DNA of 64,000 bases from Burkholderia ambifaria AMMD (GCF_000203915.1 NC_008390.1:1054001-1118000), one strand, 5' to 3'. Shown: positions 50,324 to 59,734, numbered from the stretch's first letter. The notes: generated from the letters alone by a model not told the origin. Numbers and translations: made by a program.

Positions 50324-51709
50324 TCAGTTGACCTTCATTCGCTGCAGCTTGTTGTACAGCGTCTTGGGGCTGATGCCGAGCAGCGTGGCCGCGCGATGGC
50401 GCGTGCCGCCGACCGCGTCGAGCGTCGCGCGGATCAGCAGATCCTCTACGTCGGACAGCGGGGTGCCGACCTTGATCTGCACGCTGCTGCCGTTCAGTGC
50501 GGCGCCGGCCGCGAAGCTCGCTTCGCCCGCGCGCAGCGTCTCGATGAAGTCGCCGGACGCATCATAGGCAAAGCGCACGCGCTCGTGCAGTTCGCGCACG
50601 TTGCCCGGCCATTCGTAGGACAGGCATTCGCGCACGAAGCCCTGCGCCGCGCGCTTGTCGGTCGTGCCGCGGCCGGTGGCGCGCGCGTCGCGGTTCAGTT
50701 CGTCGATCAGGGAATCGGCGATGGCGAGCGCATCGCCGTCGCGCTCGCGCAGCGGCGGCATCGTGATCGATGCCGCATCGAGACGCAGCCACAGATCCTC
50801 GCGCAGCAGGCCGTTCGCGACCGCGTCGCGGGCCGGGCGGCGCGTGGTGGCGATCAGCCGGAAGTCGCTCGCGATCGAGCTCGTGCCGCCGATCCGCATG
50901 AAGTTCTGCGAGTCGAGCGCATGCAGCAGCGCCTCCTGCAGCACGAGCGGCAGTGCGGTGATCTCGTCGAGGCACAGCGTGCCGCCGCCGGCCTGTTCGA
51001 ACAGGCCCGATTCGCGCCGCTCGGCGCCGTCGAACGCGCCGCGCTCATGGCCGAACAGGATGCTGTCGAGCGACGCGCCGTGACGGCCGGCTTGCGCGAT
51101 CGTGCGGCAGTCGAACGACACGAACGGCCCCTTGCGGCGCCGGCTCAGGTCGTGCAGCGTGCGGGCGGCCAGCTTCTTGCCGGTGCCGGCCTCGCCCGCG
51201 AACAGCACGGCCGTTTCGGTGCCCGCGTTGTGCTCGATCATGTCGTACACGTGCTGCATCGCCTCGCTGCGGCCGACGAGCGCGCCGAAGCGGCCGAGGT
51301 GGCGCAGCGACGCACGCAGCGTCCGCACTTCGTCGATCAATTCGTAGGGCCGCGGAATCCGGGCCAGCAGGCTGCGCAGGCGCGGAATGTTGATCGGCTT
51401 GAGCAGGTAGTCCCAGATGCCGTGACGCAGGCCCTCGATCGCGCTCTCCACCGTCGCGTTGCCCGTCAGCACGATCACCGGCAGCGACCCGTTCGGCTGC
51501 TGCTGCGGCAGATGCTGGAGCAGGTCGAACCCGCTGCCGTCCGGCAGGTTCAGGTCGACGAGGACGACATCGGGAATCGAGCGGCCGAGCGCCGTGCGTG
51601 CCTCGGCGAGCGACGTGGCCGTGTCGACCGAGAAGCCGTCTGCGGCAAGCAGCGCGGTCAGGCCGGACAGACTGTTGGGATCGTCTTCGACAATCAGGGC
51701 GTGTGGCAT
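50324..51709 (-). CDS. NtrC-type response regulator with GAFDGA loop
   Basis: A 461-residue orphan response regulator: receiver (phospho-Asp at residue 52 in VVLVDLNLPDGSG), AAA+ domain and Fis-type HTH (RHRAATLLGISPKTLYNKLQ). The AAA+ part has Walker A FAGEAGTGKKLAARTLHD and Walker B LCLDEITAL. The sigma-54 contact loop reads GAFDGA at residues 224-229 instead of GAFTGA, so the key Thr is Asp. The ATG at 51709 is used; an upstream TTG would add seven residues. No histidine kinase is adjacent. Target unknown. Confidence 0.9.
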   Translation of the reverse strand: MPHALIVEDDPNSLSGLTALLAADGFSVDTATSLAEARTALGRSIPDVVLVDLNLPDGSGFDLLQHLPQQQPNGSLPVIVLTGNATVESAIEGLRHGIWDYLLKPINIPRLRSLLARIPRPYELIDEVRTLRASLRHLGRFGALVGRSEAMQHVYDMIEHNAGTETAVLFAGEAGTGKKLAARTLHDLSRRRKGPFVSFDCRTIAQAGRHGASLDSILFGHERGAFDGAERRESGLFEQAGGGTLCLDEITALPLVLQEALLHALDSQNFMRIGGTSSIASDFRLIATTRRPARDAVANGLLREDLWLRLDAASITMPPLRERDGDALAIADSLIDELNRDARATGRGTTDKRAAQGFVRECLSYEWPGNVRELHERVRFAYDASGDFIETLRAGEASFAAGAALNGSSVQIKVGTPLSDVEDLLIRATLDAVGGTRHRAATLLGISPKTLYNKLQRMKVN

Positions 51710-51935
51710 GGTGGACGCGAGTCGAGTCAAGAGAGGCGGGCTGTCGGCCGTCGAGCCAGCCGCAGCCGCATGTCAGATTAAAGACTGATTTTATGCCCCG
51801 CTGCACGCCTGACGGGCATTATTTCTCCATCGCTATAAAACAGTTACCGATGATACAAATTGAATACCTTTAGTGCTGGATTTTGTGTTGCCTATGGTGC
51901 CGGAGCCTCTGTTGCTGTTGACGGCAGGCAAATAA
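51710..51935. promoter_or_regulatory. AT-rich region upstream of the response regulator
   Basis: This interval is unusually A+T-rich for the window and contains ATGCCC (51793) and GGGCAT (51814) as inverted arms. It should hold the response regulator promoter; no clean -35/-10 pair could be fixed. Confidence 0.35.
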
Positions 51936-51957
51936 AAAGCGCCCCGCAGGGCGCTTT
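51936..51957 (-). terminator. terminator of efp
   Basis: AAAGCGCCC and GGGCGCTTT form a 9-bp stem around a four-base loop, followed by TTTTTATT on the minus strand, 24 bases past the efp stop. Confidence 0.9.
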
Positions 51958-51981
51958 GTTCGATACGGAAATCGCAGGCGA

Positions 51982-52539
51982 TTACGCGCGGCTGCGGTAT
52001 TCGTTCGTGCGCGTATCGATTTCGATCTTGTCGCCGGTGCTGCAGAACAGCGGCACTTGCAGTTCGAAGCCCGTTGCGAGCTTGGCGTTCTTCAGCACCT
52101 TGCCCGACGACGTGTCGCCCTTGACGGCCGGTTCCGTGTAGGTGATCTCGCGAACCAGGATCGTCGGCAGTTCGACCGAGATCGCCTTCTCGTTGTAGAA
52201 CACGACTTCGCAAGCCATGCCGTCTTCGAGGTAGTTCAGCGCTTCGCCCATCATTTCCGCTTCGACTTCGTACTGGTTGTAGTCGGCGTCCATGAACACG
52301 TACATCGGGTCGGCGAAGTACGAGTACGTCACTTCCTTGCGGTCGAGCATGACGACGTCGAACTTGTCGTCGGCCTTGTAGACCGATTCCTGACCTGCGT
52401 TCGTCAGCAGGTTCTTCATCTTCATCTTGACGACGGCGGCGTTACGGCCCGACTTGTTGTATTCCGTCTTTGCGATGACCCATGCGTCGCTGCCGATCTG
52501 AACGACGTTGCCTACGCGGAGTTCCTGTGCGGTCTTCAT
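51982..52539 (-). CDS. efp: elongation factor P
   Basis: EF-P (185 residues) relieves ribosome stalling at polyproline. The start [20 protein letters not shown] at 52539 matches the family; an upstream extension is not conserved. The tip of domain I reads [17 protein letters not shown] with Arg at residue 32, the residue that EarP rhamnosylates in Pseudomonas and Neisseria rather than the Lys of the EpmA pathway. The adjacent earP gene fits. It lies downstream of earP on the same strand, with its own terminator. Confidence 0.98.
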   Translation of the reverse strand: MKTAQELRVGNVVQIGSDAWVIAKTEYNKSGRNAAVVKMKMKNLLTNAGQESVYKADDKFDVVMLDRKEVTYSYFADPMYVFMDADYNQYEVEAEMMGEALNYLEDGMACEVVFYNEKAISVELPTILVREITYTEPAVKGDTSSGKVLKNAKLATGFELQVPLFCSTGDKIEIDTRTNEYRSRA

Positions 52540-52675
52540 AAAAAACTGTCCTGATCCAATCAAATAAATAGATGCTTGAGCGTTGCGCAACGGCTGACGG
52601 CGCAAGCGGGAGGTTCCGATGGGCGCCAAGCGCCTTGAAAGCGAGCGCTTGCGTGGTCAGCCGTCGGATAACCGC

Positions 52676-53869
52676 TTATTTTAACTGAGATTTTGCGAAT
52701 TCCGCCAGCTTTCCGGCGAGATCGCCGACGCTCGCCAACTCATCGGCCCAGCGGGCCGCGTTGGCGTCGAGTGCGGCACGATGCTGGAGCAAATCGCCCC
52801 AATCGGGCGTGCCGACGCCGTTCCACGCATGCCAGAAGCGCTCGAGCGCCGTGCGCGGCGCGTCGCCGAGGCCGGCCGACAGGTGCGCGAGCGCGGCGTC
52901 GAGCTTCGGCAGATGCGCATCGTCGGCCTGCGGGTAGATGTGCCACACGAACGGCTTGCGCGCCCATTGCGCGCGGACGAACGAATCCTCGCCGCGCACG
53001 AAATTGACGTCGGCCACCCACAGCAGCCGGTCAAAGTCGGCCTGCGGGACGAACGCGAGCCCGTATGCGGTCAGGTTGCCGCGCGTCGCGCGTGCGCCGG
53101 CGGCGAACGATTCGACCCCGAAAAAGCGCGCGACGGCCGGCGATACGCGGCCGGTCGGCACGAGCGCGACGACGGGCGACGGGCTGTCGCGCCACTGCGC
53201 GAGCAGTGCGTCGACGGCCGGATTTTCATACGCGAACAGGCTGACGACTGTCGTGCCGGGCGCGGGCGGCGCGTCGCCGGTCGCCTGCCGCCACCACGCG
53301 GCACGCGCCGCCGGGTCCGCTTCGAAGGCCGTGCGGCGCGCGTCGAGGTCGCGTTCTTTCAGCACGCCGCCCGTGCCGGCCGACAGGCCCGGGAAGAAGA
53401 ACGTCTTCAGCAACGGGTAGCGCGGATGCGGCGACGGGCGCAAATGGAAATCGGCGACCCAGTCCTCGGCGCTCAGATATTCGAGATTGATCCACACGGG
53501 GCGGCGCGTGCGGCGCGCCATTGCCGCGAGATACGCGCCGGGCAGCTCGCACGCGAACGCCTCGATCACGACATCGGCGATCTCGAGCGCATCGCCGACT
53601 TCCGCATGCCAGTGTTCGACCACGATGCCGTCGAGCGTCTGCCGGGCCGCCGCGGGATCGACGCCCGCCAGCAGCCGCGCGAACGTGTGGAGGTCGTCGA
53701 TGAAGAGGCGCACCTGCCAGCCGTGTTCGTGCGCGAGCTGGCGGGCGAGGCGCCAGCACACGCCGATGTCGCCGAAGTTGTCGATCACGGTGCAGAAGAG
53801 GTCGCATGCGATCGGCTCGTCGGGCGCGAGCGGTGAAGCGGAAGCGGGGGCGGGGGCGGTGCGGGGCAT
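52676..53869 (-). CDS. earP: EF-P arginine rhamnosyltransferase EarP
   Basis: EarP (397 residues from the ATG at 53869) uses dTDP-rhamnose to glycosylate Arg32 of EF-P. The N-terminal domain has CDLFCTVIDNFGDIGVCWRL with the catalytic Asp, followed by HGWQVRLFIDDLHTFARLLA. The C-terminal nucleotide-sugar domain has FVRGEDSFVRAQWARKPFVW and HIYPQADDAHLPKLDAALAH. A GTG upstream would add 19 low-complexity residues. efp follows 136 bases downstream, uvrC diverges upstream. Confidence 0.96.
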   Translation of the reverse strand: MPRTAPAPASASPLAPDEPIACDLFCTVIDNFGDIGVCWRLARQLAHEHGWQVRLFIDDLHTFARLLAGVDPAAARQTLDGIVVEHWHAEVGDALEIADVVIEAFACELPGAYLAAMARRTRRPVWINLEYLSAEDWVADFHLRPSPHPRYPLLKTFFFPGLSAGTGGVLKERDLDARRTAFEADPAARAAWWRQATGDAPPAPGTTVVSLFAYENPAVDALLAQWRDSPSPVVALVPTGRVSPAVARFFGVESFAAGARATRGNLTAYGLAFVPQADFDRLLWVADVNFVRGEDSFVRAQWARKPFVWHIYPQADDAHLPKLDAALAHLSAGLGDAPRTALERFWHAWNGVGTPDWGDLLQHRAALDANAARWADELASVGDLAGKLAEFAKSQLK

Positions 53870-53944
53870 CGATGCGGGCGGTGAATGCTCTAAACTGGCG
53901 ATTCTAATGGACCCGTTCCGCGCCACAAGGCCCCCGGATCACGC

Positions 53945-55999
53945 ATGACATCCCCAGAAGCCGTCGACATCCCGTTCGAACCGAAGAAGATCCTCGCCCA
54001 GTTGCCGCACATGCCGGGCGTCTACCGCTACTACGACACGGCGGGCGCCGTGCTTTACGTCGGCAAGGCGCGCGACCTGAAGAAGCGCGTGTCGAGCTAT
54101 TTCACGAAGACGCAGCTGTCGCCGCGCATCGCGATGATGGTCACGCGCATCGCGCGCATCGAGACGACCGTCACGCGCTCCGAGGCCGAGGCGCTGCTGC
54201 TCGAGAACAACCTGATCAAGGCGCTCGCGCCGCGCTACAACATCCTGTTTCGCGACGACAAGTCGTATCCGTACCTGAAGCTCACCGCGCACCGCTTTCC
54301 GCGCATGGCCTACTACCGCGGCTCGGTCGACAAGCAGAACCAGTATTTCGGACCGTTCCCCAGCGCGTGGGCCGTGCGCGAGAGCATCCAGATCCTGCAG
54401 CGCGTCTTCCAGTTGCGCACCTGCGAGGATTCCGTCTTCAACAACCGCACGCGGCCGTGCCTGCTGCATCAGATCGGGCGCTGCACGGCGCCGTGCGTCG
54501 GCGCGATTTCCGCGGACGACTACGCGATCGACGTGTCGAACGCCGCGCGTTTCCTGCTCGGCCGGCAGTCGGAAGTGATGAAGGAGCTCGAGCAGAAGAT
54601 GCACGCGTTCGCGGCCGAGCTGAAGTTCGAGCAGGCGGCGGCCGTGCGCAACCAGATGAGTTCGCTCGCGACGGTGCTGCACCAGCAGGCGATCGAGGTC
54701 GGCAGCGACAGCGACGTCGACATCCTCGCGGTGGTCGCGCAGGGCGGACGCGTGTGCGTGAACCTGGCGATGGTGCGCGGCGGCCGGCATCTTGGCGACA
54801 AGGCCTATTTCCCCGCGCATGTCGAAAGTGCGCTGACGCTTGCCGAAGGTGGCCTCGGCGACGAAGCCGACGGTGCGGATGGTGCCGACGAAGCCGCCGC
54901 GGCGTTGCCCGGCGAGCCCGCGGACGAAGCTGCCGCCGCGCGTGACGCGGCGTCGTCGGCGTCGGGGGCATCGTCGGCATCGGTCGAGGCCGAGGTGCTC
55001 GATGCGTTCATCGCGCAGCACTATCTCGGCAATCGCGTGCCGCCCGTGCTTGTCGTGAGCCATGCGCCCGCCAGCCGCGACCTGCTCGAGCTGCTGTCCG
55101 AGCAGGCCGGTCACAAGGTTTCGCTGGTGCGGCAGCCGCAGGGGCAGCGGCGCGCATGGCTGTCGATGGCTGAACAGAATGCCCGGCTCGCGCTTGCGCG
55201 GCTGCTGTCCGAGCAGGGCTCGCAGCAGGCGCGCACGCGCGCGCTCGCGGAGACGCTCAGCTTCGAATGCGACGATCTCGCGATGCTGCGGATCGAGTGT
55301 TTCGACATCAGTCACACGATGGGCGAGGCGACGCAGGCGTCGTGCGTCGTCTACCACCATCACAAGATGCAGTCGGGCGAGTACCGTCGCTACAACATCA
55401 CCGGCATCACGCCGGGCGACGATTACGCGGCCATGCGGCAGGTGCTGACGCGCCGCTACGAGAAGATGGTCGAGCAGGCCGCGCAGGCTGCCGCCGCCGA
55501 CGCGGCAGCCGGCATCGACGGCGAATCGACGCGCGAGGCCGAGGCGTCGAGTTTGCTGCCGAACATCGTGCTGATCGACGGCGGCAAGGGACAGGTCGAG
55601 ATCGCGCGGCAGGTGTTCACCGAGCTCGGGCTCGACACGTCGATGCTGGTTGGCGTCGCGAAGGGCGAGGGGCGCAAGGTCGGCCTCGAGACGCTCGTGT
55701 TCGCGGACGGCCGCACGCCGCTCGAACTCGGCAAGGAGAGCGCCGCGCTGATGCTCGTCGCGCAGATCCGCGACGAGGCGCACCGCTTTGCGATCACCGG
55801 GATGCGCGCGAAGCGGGCGAAGGCACGCCAGACGTCGCGGCTCGAGGAGCTCGAAGGGATCGGCGCGAAACGCCGTCAGCGGCTGCTCGCGCGGTTCGGC
55901 GGGCTGCGCGGGGTGGTCGCCGCGAGCGTCGAGGAACTGGCGAGCGTCGAGGGCATCTCGCACGCGCTCGCCGAGCAGATCTACAAGCAGCTTCACTGA
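53945..55999 (+). CDS. uvrC: excinuclease ABC subunit C with an Ala-rich insert
   Basis: UvrC (684 residues; about 610 is usual) makes both incisions in nucleotide excision repair. The GIY-YIG domain is [20 protein letters not shown]; the UVR/UvrB-binding domain lies in [20 protein letters not shown]; the RNase H-like domain has [20 protein letters not shown] and [18 protein letters not shown]; HhH motifs end the protein. An Ala/Asp/Gly insert of about 50 residues lies near 300-350, and another Ala tract near 515-535. The start at 53945 is standard. Confidence 0.96.
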   Translation: MTSPEAVDIPFEPKKILAQLPHMPGVYRYYDTAGAVLYVGKARDLKKRVSSYFTKTQLSPRIAMMVTRIARIETTVTRSEAEALLLENNLIKALAPRYNILFRDDKSYPYLKLTAHRFPRMAYYRGSVDKQNQYFGPFPSAWAVRESIQILQRVFQLRTCEDSVFNNRTRPCLLHQIGRCTAPCVGAISADDYAIDVSNAARFLLGRQSEVMKELEQKMHAFAAELKFEQAAAVRNQMSSLATVLHQQAIEVGSDSDVDILAVVAQGGRVCVNLAMVRGGRHLGDKAYFPAHVESALTLAEGGLGDEADGADGADEAAAALPGEPADEAAAARDAASSASGASSASVEAEVLDAFIAQHYLGNRVPPVLVVSHAPASRDLLELLSEQAGHKVSLVRQPQGQRRAWLSMAEQNARLALARLLSEQGSQQARTRALAETLSFECDDLAMLRIECFDISHTMGEATQASCVVYHHHKMQSGEYRRYNITGITPGDDYAAMRQVLTRRYEKMVEQAAQAAAADAAAGIDGESTREAEASSLLPNIVLIDGGKGQVEIARQVFTELGLDTSMLVGVAKGEGRKVGLETLVFADGRTPLELGKESAALMLVAQIRDEAHRFAITGMRAKRAKARQTSRLEELEGIGAKRRQRLLARFGGLRGVVAASVEELASVEGISHALAEQIYKQLH

Positions 56000-56107
56000 T
56001 CCGGGCCGTGCGACCGGCCGTGCCTGCCCGCGCTCTCGCGTTCTTGCGTCCTTGTAGCAGGCCGGTCGACACGGCACAATTGCGAATCCCTTACTGACCC
56101 GCATGCC

Positions 56108-56695
56108 ATGCCGTTCAATTTCCCGATTTTCCTGACGTGGGTCCGGATCGTGCTGATTCCGCTCGTCGTCGGCGTGTTCTATCTGCCGGACACGGTGATG
56201 GGCGGCGCGCACCGCAACCTCGCGGCAGCGGCGATCTTCATCCTAGCCGCGCTGACCGACTGGTTCGACGGGTTTCTCGCCCGCAAATGGAACCAGACGT
56301 CGTCGTTCGGCGCGTTCCTCGATCCGGTCGCGGACAAGCTGATGGTGACGGCCGCGCTGCTGATCCTCGTGCAGATTTCGCGGGTCGATGCGGCGATCGC
56401 GCTGGTGATCGTCGGTCGCGAGATCGCGATCTCGGCGCTGCGTGAATGGATGGCACAGATCGGCGCGTCGAAGAGCGTCGCGGTGAATCAGCTCGGCAAG
56501 TTCAAGACCGCGTGCCAGATGGTCGCGATTCCGATGCTGCTGTACTACGGCCCGCTGCCGCTCGGCATCGCGACGATCGACACGCGCGTGTGGGGCGAGT
56601 GGCTGATGTATCTCGCGGCGGTGCTGACGATCTGGTCGATGCTGTACTACATGAAGCTCGCATGGCCGCAGATTCGCGAGCGCGGCGGCGCGTGA
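56108..56695 (+). CDS. pgsA: phosphatidylglycerophosphate synthase
   Basis: PgsA (195 residues) makes phosphatidylglycerophosphate from CDP-diacylglycerol and glycerol 3-phosphate in the inner membrane. The CDP-alcohol phosphotransferase motif DWFDGFLARKWNQTSSFGAF then LDPVADK has all Asp residues. Five to six hydrophobic helices include IVLIPLVVGVFYL. It lies about 110 bases after uvrC, as in many proteobacteria. A tRNA operon follows. Confidence 0.96.
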   Translation: MPFNFPIFLTWVRIVLIPLVVGVFYLPDTVMGGAHRNLAAAAIFILAALTDWFDGFLARKWNQTSSFGAFLDPVADKLMVTAALLILVQISRVDAAIALVIVGREIAISALREWMAQIGASKSVAVNQLGKFKTACQMVAIPMLLYYGPLPLGIATIDTRVWGEWLMYLAAVLTIWSMLYYMKLAWPQIRERGGA

Positions 56696-56749
56696 CGTGA
56701 TCGTCCGATTCGATCGCACCGGTTTTTGTAAAAAGGGCTGGAAAAGCTC

Positions 56750-56778
56750 TTGACACACGAATGTGCCTTCGCCATAAT
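56750..56778 (+). promoter_or_regulatory. sigma-70 promoter of the tRNA-Gly operon
   Basis: TTGACA (56750-56755) and CATAAT (56773-56778) are spaced 17 bases apart. It is the best sigma-70 match in the window and is 59 bases ahead of the first tRNA. Confidence 0.9.
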
Positions 56779-56836
56779 CTCGCTTCTCCGCTGCACGACG
56801 AAGTAGGTGTGTGACGGAAGCAGTAGGCAGCAATAC

Positions 56837-56912
56837 GCGGGAGTAGCTCAGTTGGTAGAGCGCAACCTTGCCAAGGTTGAGGTCGCGAGTTCGAGACTCG
56901 TCTCCCGCTCCA
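56837..56912 (+). tRNA. tRNA-Gly (GCC), copy 1
   Basis: A 76-base tRNA with encoded CCA. Acceptor stem GCGGGAG with CTCCCGC, anticodon loop CTTGCCAA, anticodon GCC, T loop GTTCGAGAC. First of three copies. Confidence 0.98.
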
Positions 56913-56964
56913 GATTTTTCTGGCAGCGTGTTGTACGGCAAAGCGCTGCAGATGCAGGACATAT

Positions 56965-57040
56965 GCGGGAGTAGCTCAGTTGGTAGAGCGCAACCTTGCC
57001 AAGGTTGAGGTCGCGAGTTCGAGACTCGTCTCCCGCTCCA
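56965..57040 (+). tRNA. tRNA-Gly (GCC), copy 2
   Basis: Identical to copy 1 across all 76 bases. The 52-base spacer to copy 1 is nearly repeated in the 50-base spacer to copy 3. Confidence 0.98.
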
Positions 57041-57090
57041 GATTTTCTGGCAGCGTGTTGTACGGCAAAGCGCTGCAGGTGCAGGACAAT

Positions 57091-57166
57091 GCGGGAGTAG
57101 CTCAGTTGGTAGAGCGCAACCTTGCCAAGGTTGAGGTCGCGAGTTCGAGACTCGTCTCCCGCTCCA
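57091..57166 (+). tRNA. tRNA-Gly (GCC), copy 3
   Basis: Identical to copies 1 and 2. It is followed by a short, different spacer that leads to tRNA-Cys. Confidence 0.98.
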
Positions 57167-57266
57167 GGTAATGGGGAAGCCTCGCTTCCCTTTTTATTTG
57201 ATGGACTGATGGTCCTCGAATAAAAATCTGTCGCTTGCCTTCACGGCATCCGGACAGTCCGCTTTT

Positions 57267-57340
57267 GGCGCGATAGCAAAGCGGTTATGCAGCGGCCTGC
57301 AAAGCCGTTTAGGCCGGTTCGACTCCGGCTCGCGCCTCCA
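57267..57340 (+). tRNA. tRNA-Cys (GCA)
   Basis: A 74-base tRNA with encoded CCA. Acceptor stem GGCGCGA with TCGCGCC, anticodon loop CTGCAAA, anticodon GCA. It is the last RNA of the tRNA cluster and has a terminator after it. Confidence 0.97.
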
Positions 57341-57351
57341 AGTAAGAAAAG

Positions 57352-57379
57352 AAAAAGCCCTGAGAAATCAGGGCTTTTT
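57352..57379 (+). terminator. terminator of the tRNA operon
   Basis: AAAAAGCCCTGA and TCAGGGCTTTTT form a 12-bp stem over GAAA followed by further T and C bases, a clear intrinsic terminator. Confidence 0.95.
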
Positions 57380-57580
57380 CTTTTCCCGGCGCCGTTTTCA
57401 TCCTTGAACAGTCGCCTGGGGTAGTGGGGCAGGGTTTGTCATCAGTCGGACACAAAGTTGCTTTTTGCTGTTCGGGTTGTGGTCGGGTACGCGCCGAGTG
57501 TTCAAATGTACCCGTCCGATTTAGTATGCGGAAACCACGCGCCGAACGACGGGCGCGGCTCATTTTGCGCTGAGGACACC

Positions 57581-59059
57581 ATGCATCGTCGTACGGCGGC
57601 CCCCTACGTCATCGTGGCGGTTGGCATCGTGATCGCGTGCGCACTGATGGGCCTGTGCGTGCTGCAGCTATTTCAGAGCCGGAACGACGCACTGGAGCGC
57701 GCAAGCGAAACCTCGCGCAATCTCGGCCTGATGGCTGAGCGCGACATCGAGCGCAACTTCGAGCTCTACGACCTGTCGTTGCAGGCGGTAATCCATGGTC
57801 TGCAACGGCCCGATGTGATGTCGGCAGCGCCGGCGCTGCGGCGCGGCGTGCTGTTCGATCATGCGATGAGTGCCCCCTTCATCGGTTCGCAACTGGTACT
57901 CGACGCGAACGGCGATATCGTGCTGGATTCGTCCAACGACGTGCCCCGCAAGGGCAATTTCGCCGATCGCAAATACTTCACCGTGCATCGCGACAATCCC
58001 GACGTTGGGCTCTATGTGAGCGATCCGTTCGTGTCGCGCCTGCGCGCTGGCATGCTCTGCATTGTGCTGTCTCGGCGCATCTCGAACCCGGACGGATCGT
58101 TCGGCGGCGTCGCGCTGATTGCGATCAATCTCGAGTACTTCCACCACCTGTTTGCGGGCCTGTCGCTGGGGCAGCACGGTTCGATGTCGCTGATCGGCAA
58201 GGACGGCATCATGGTGATGCGTCAACCGTACAACGTCAGCATCGTCGGTCGCGATATCAGCAAGGCTACGACCTTTCGACGGTTTCAGCGTGCGTCGGAG
58301 GGCGTATTCTCGGAAACGGCTTCAATCGACGGTGTACGTCGCCTCTACTATTTCAAACACCTGCCGAAGTTGCCGCTGATCATCATGGTTGCAGAGGGCG
58401 AGCAGGACGTTTATGCCGCGTGGCGGCACCGCGCAGTGACGATCGGCGCACTGGTGGCGACGTTCGGCGTCGCGTTCATCGCGCTGTCTTTCCTGCTCAG
58501 CGGGCAACTGCGCCGCCGGATGCGGGCCGAGTCGGAGCTGGTGCTGCTGGCGCGTACCGACGGGCTCACCGGCCTGAACAATCGACGCAGTTTCGGGGAG
58601 GTGCTGGACCGGGAATGGCGTCGCGCGAGGCGCACGCATTCCGTCTTCTCGCTGCTGTTCGTCGACGTCGATCGCTTCAAGGCTTACAACGACACCTACG
58701 GGCATCAGGCCGGGGACGACGCGCTGGCGGCGGTCGCCCGTTGCATCGGCGAAAACATCCGCCGGCCGGTCGATACCGCGGCGCGCTACGGCGGGGAGGA
58801 ATTCGTCGTGCTGCTTCCCGATACGCCGCCGGCCGGCGCCGCACAGATCGCCGAGCGGATTCGCGCGGCAATCGACGAACTGGCACTCGAACATGCCGGC
58901 AGCGAGTATGGGCGCGTCACGGCCAGTATTGGCCTCGCCAGCTGGACGCCGGAGCAGGACAATGAGCCCGACGCGGTAATCAAGGCGGCCGACGAGGCGC
59001 TGTACTATGCGAAAACGATCGGCCGGAACAGGGTTGCCGCGTTGCAGCCGTTGGACTGA
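57581..59059 (+). CDS. dCache-GGDEF diguanylate cyclase
   Basis: A 492-residue membrane protein starting at 57581 with GAGGA 6-10 bases upstream. An N-terminal TM helix (PYVIVAVGIVIACALMGLCV) and a second (TIGALVATFGVAFIALSFLL) flank a periplasmic dCache-type sensor of about 270 residues (SQLVLDANGDIVLDSSNDVP). The GGDEF domain has the active motif RYGGEEFVVLLPD and an I-site RPVD five residues upstream. It should make c-di-GMP in response to an external ligand. It stands alone. Confidence 0.93.
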   Translation: MHRRTAAPYVIVAVGIVIACALMGLCVLQLFQSRNDALERASETSRNLGLMAERDIERNFELYDLSLQAVIHGLQRPDVMSAAPALRRGVLFDHAMSAPFIGSQLVLDANGDIVLDSSNDVPRKGNFADRKYFTVHRDNPDVGLYVSDPFVSRLRAGMLCIVLSRRISNPDGSFGGVALIAINLEYFHHLFAGLSLGQHGSMSLIGKDGIMVMRQPYNVSIVGRDISKATTFRRFQRASEGVFSETASIDGVRRLYYFKHLPKLPLIIMVAEGEQDVYAAWRHRAVTIGALVATFGVAFIALSFLLSGQLRRRMRAESELVLLARTDGLTGLNNRRSFGEVLDREWRRARRTHSVFSLLFVDVDRFKAYNDTYGHQAGDDALAAVARCIGENIRRPVDTAARYGGEEFVVLLPDTPPAGAAQIAERIRAAIDELALEHAGSEYGRVTASIGLASWTPEQDNEPDAVIKAADEALYYAKTIGRNRVAALQPLD

Positions 59060-59093
59060 CGAGGGATTGCCGGTTTGCCCTTCCACAAACGCG

Positions 59094-59119
59094 AAAGCCC
59101 GCTGAAGGCGGGCTTTTTT
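59094..59119 (+). terminator. terminator of the GGDEF gene
   Basis: AAAGCCCGC and GCGGGCTTT form a 9-bp stem over TGAAG, followed by a T run, 35 bases past the stop. Confidence 0.92.
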
Positions 59120-59404
59120 GCGTGCTGCAAATTTGCTACGGCAAGGGGCGGGAGTCTTGCAGGATAAGGCTCGCGCTTACCACGCCTGCAAACTGAGCAT
59201 CTGTGGATCCAGTTAGCAATCGACGCGCATTGACCAGGGCATGGCCTTGGTGTCCGTGTGGACACATCATGCCGAATTTCTCTACTTCCGGACCGGACTA
59301 TTTCTTGGCTCAGGGCGGGACAAGGGCAGCGCAGGGCTTTGTATCCGCGCGCCATCCGATAAGGCACGCAGGTGCTGCTTCATCCTCGGCGTGACGTCTG
59401 CAGG
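59120..59404. other. 285-base interval without a recognisable gene
   Basis: The interval is less G+C-rich than its surroundings and has short overlapping frames on the plus strand (from about 59241) without a plausible start or any recognisable domain. It may be a decayed gene or the leader of a neighbour. I see nothing convincing in it. Confidence 0.3.
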
Positions 59405-59734
59405 TTATCGTCGGGGCCCTTTCATGGCTTCCGACTCCATGGCCGCGTTCCACTCCTCATTCGCCTCGATGGGATCCATCGCATCGTCGATCGATGCCTC
59501 TGCACGTTCGGCGGCGGCTCGAGCTTCGTCTGCCGGGGATGCGACATCGTCGTCCCCGTCCTCGTCCCCGTCACCCGGGGGATGCAGCATGTCCTCGAGC
59601 ATCGCGCTCAACTCCGGCGTGTCCCAGGGCAGCCCGCGCCGAGTTCGATCGGTTATGTAGTGCTTCACTTCCGCGTCCTGCTCCACCGTAAGCGGCAGGC
59701 CTCGGAAAGTGCTTTGAGGGCCAGCGTCAATCAT
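59405..59734 (-). CDS. small acidic hypothetical protein
   Basis: A 109-residue protein starting at 59734; AGGAG lies seven bases upstream on the minus strand, which decides the start over a TTG further up. The N-terminal part (FRGLPLTVEQDAEVKHYITD, RTRRGLPWDTPELSAMLEDM) is followed by an acidic Gly/Asp run (GDGDEDGDDDVASPADEARA) and a helical Ala/Glu end. It is soluble and without a known family. The gene is alone. Confidence 0.6.
   Translation of the reverse strand: MIDAGPQSTFRGLPLTVEQDAEVKHYITDRTRRGLPWDTPELSAMLEDMLHPPGDGDEDGDDDVASPADEARAAAERAEASIDDAMDPIEANEEWNAAMESEAMKGPRR

Noticed and set aside
53939..56212. A 757-residue minus-strand frame opposite uvrC and pgsA
   Set aside because: It is antisense and low-complexity.
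57483..57513. CGGGTAC and GTACCCG arms before the GGDEF gene
   Set aside because: Seven-base arms 17 bases apart are expected by chance in this composition; kept only as a note.
59203..59394. A 63-residue frame in the stretch after the GGDEF gene
   Set aside because: It lacks a ribosome site and any known domain, so it is not called as a gene.
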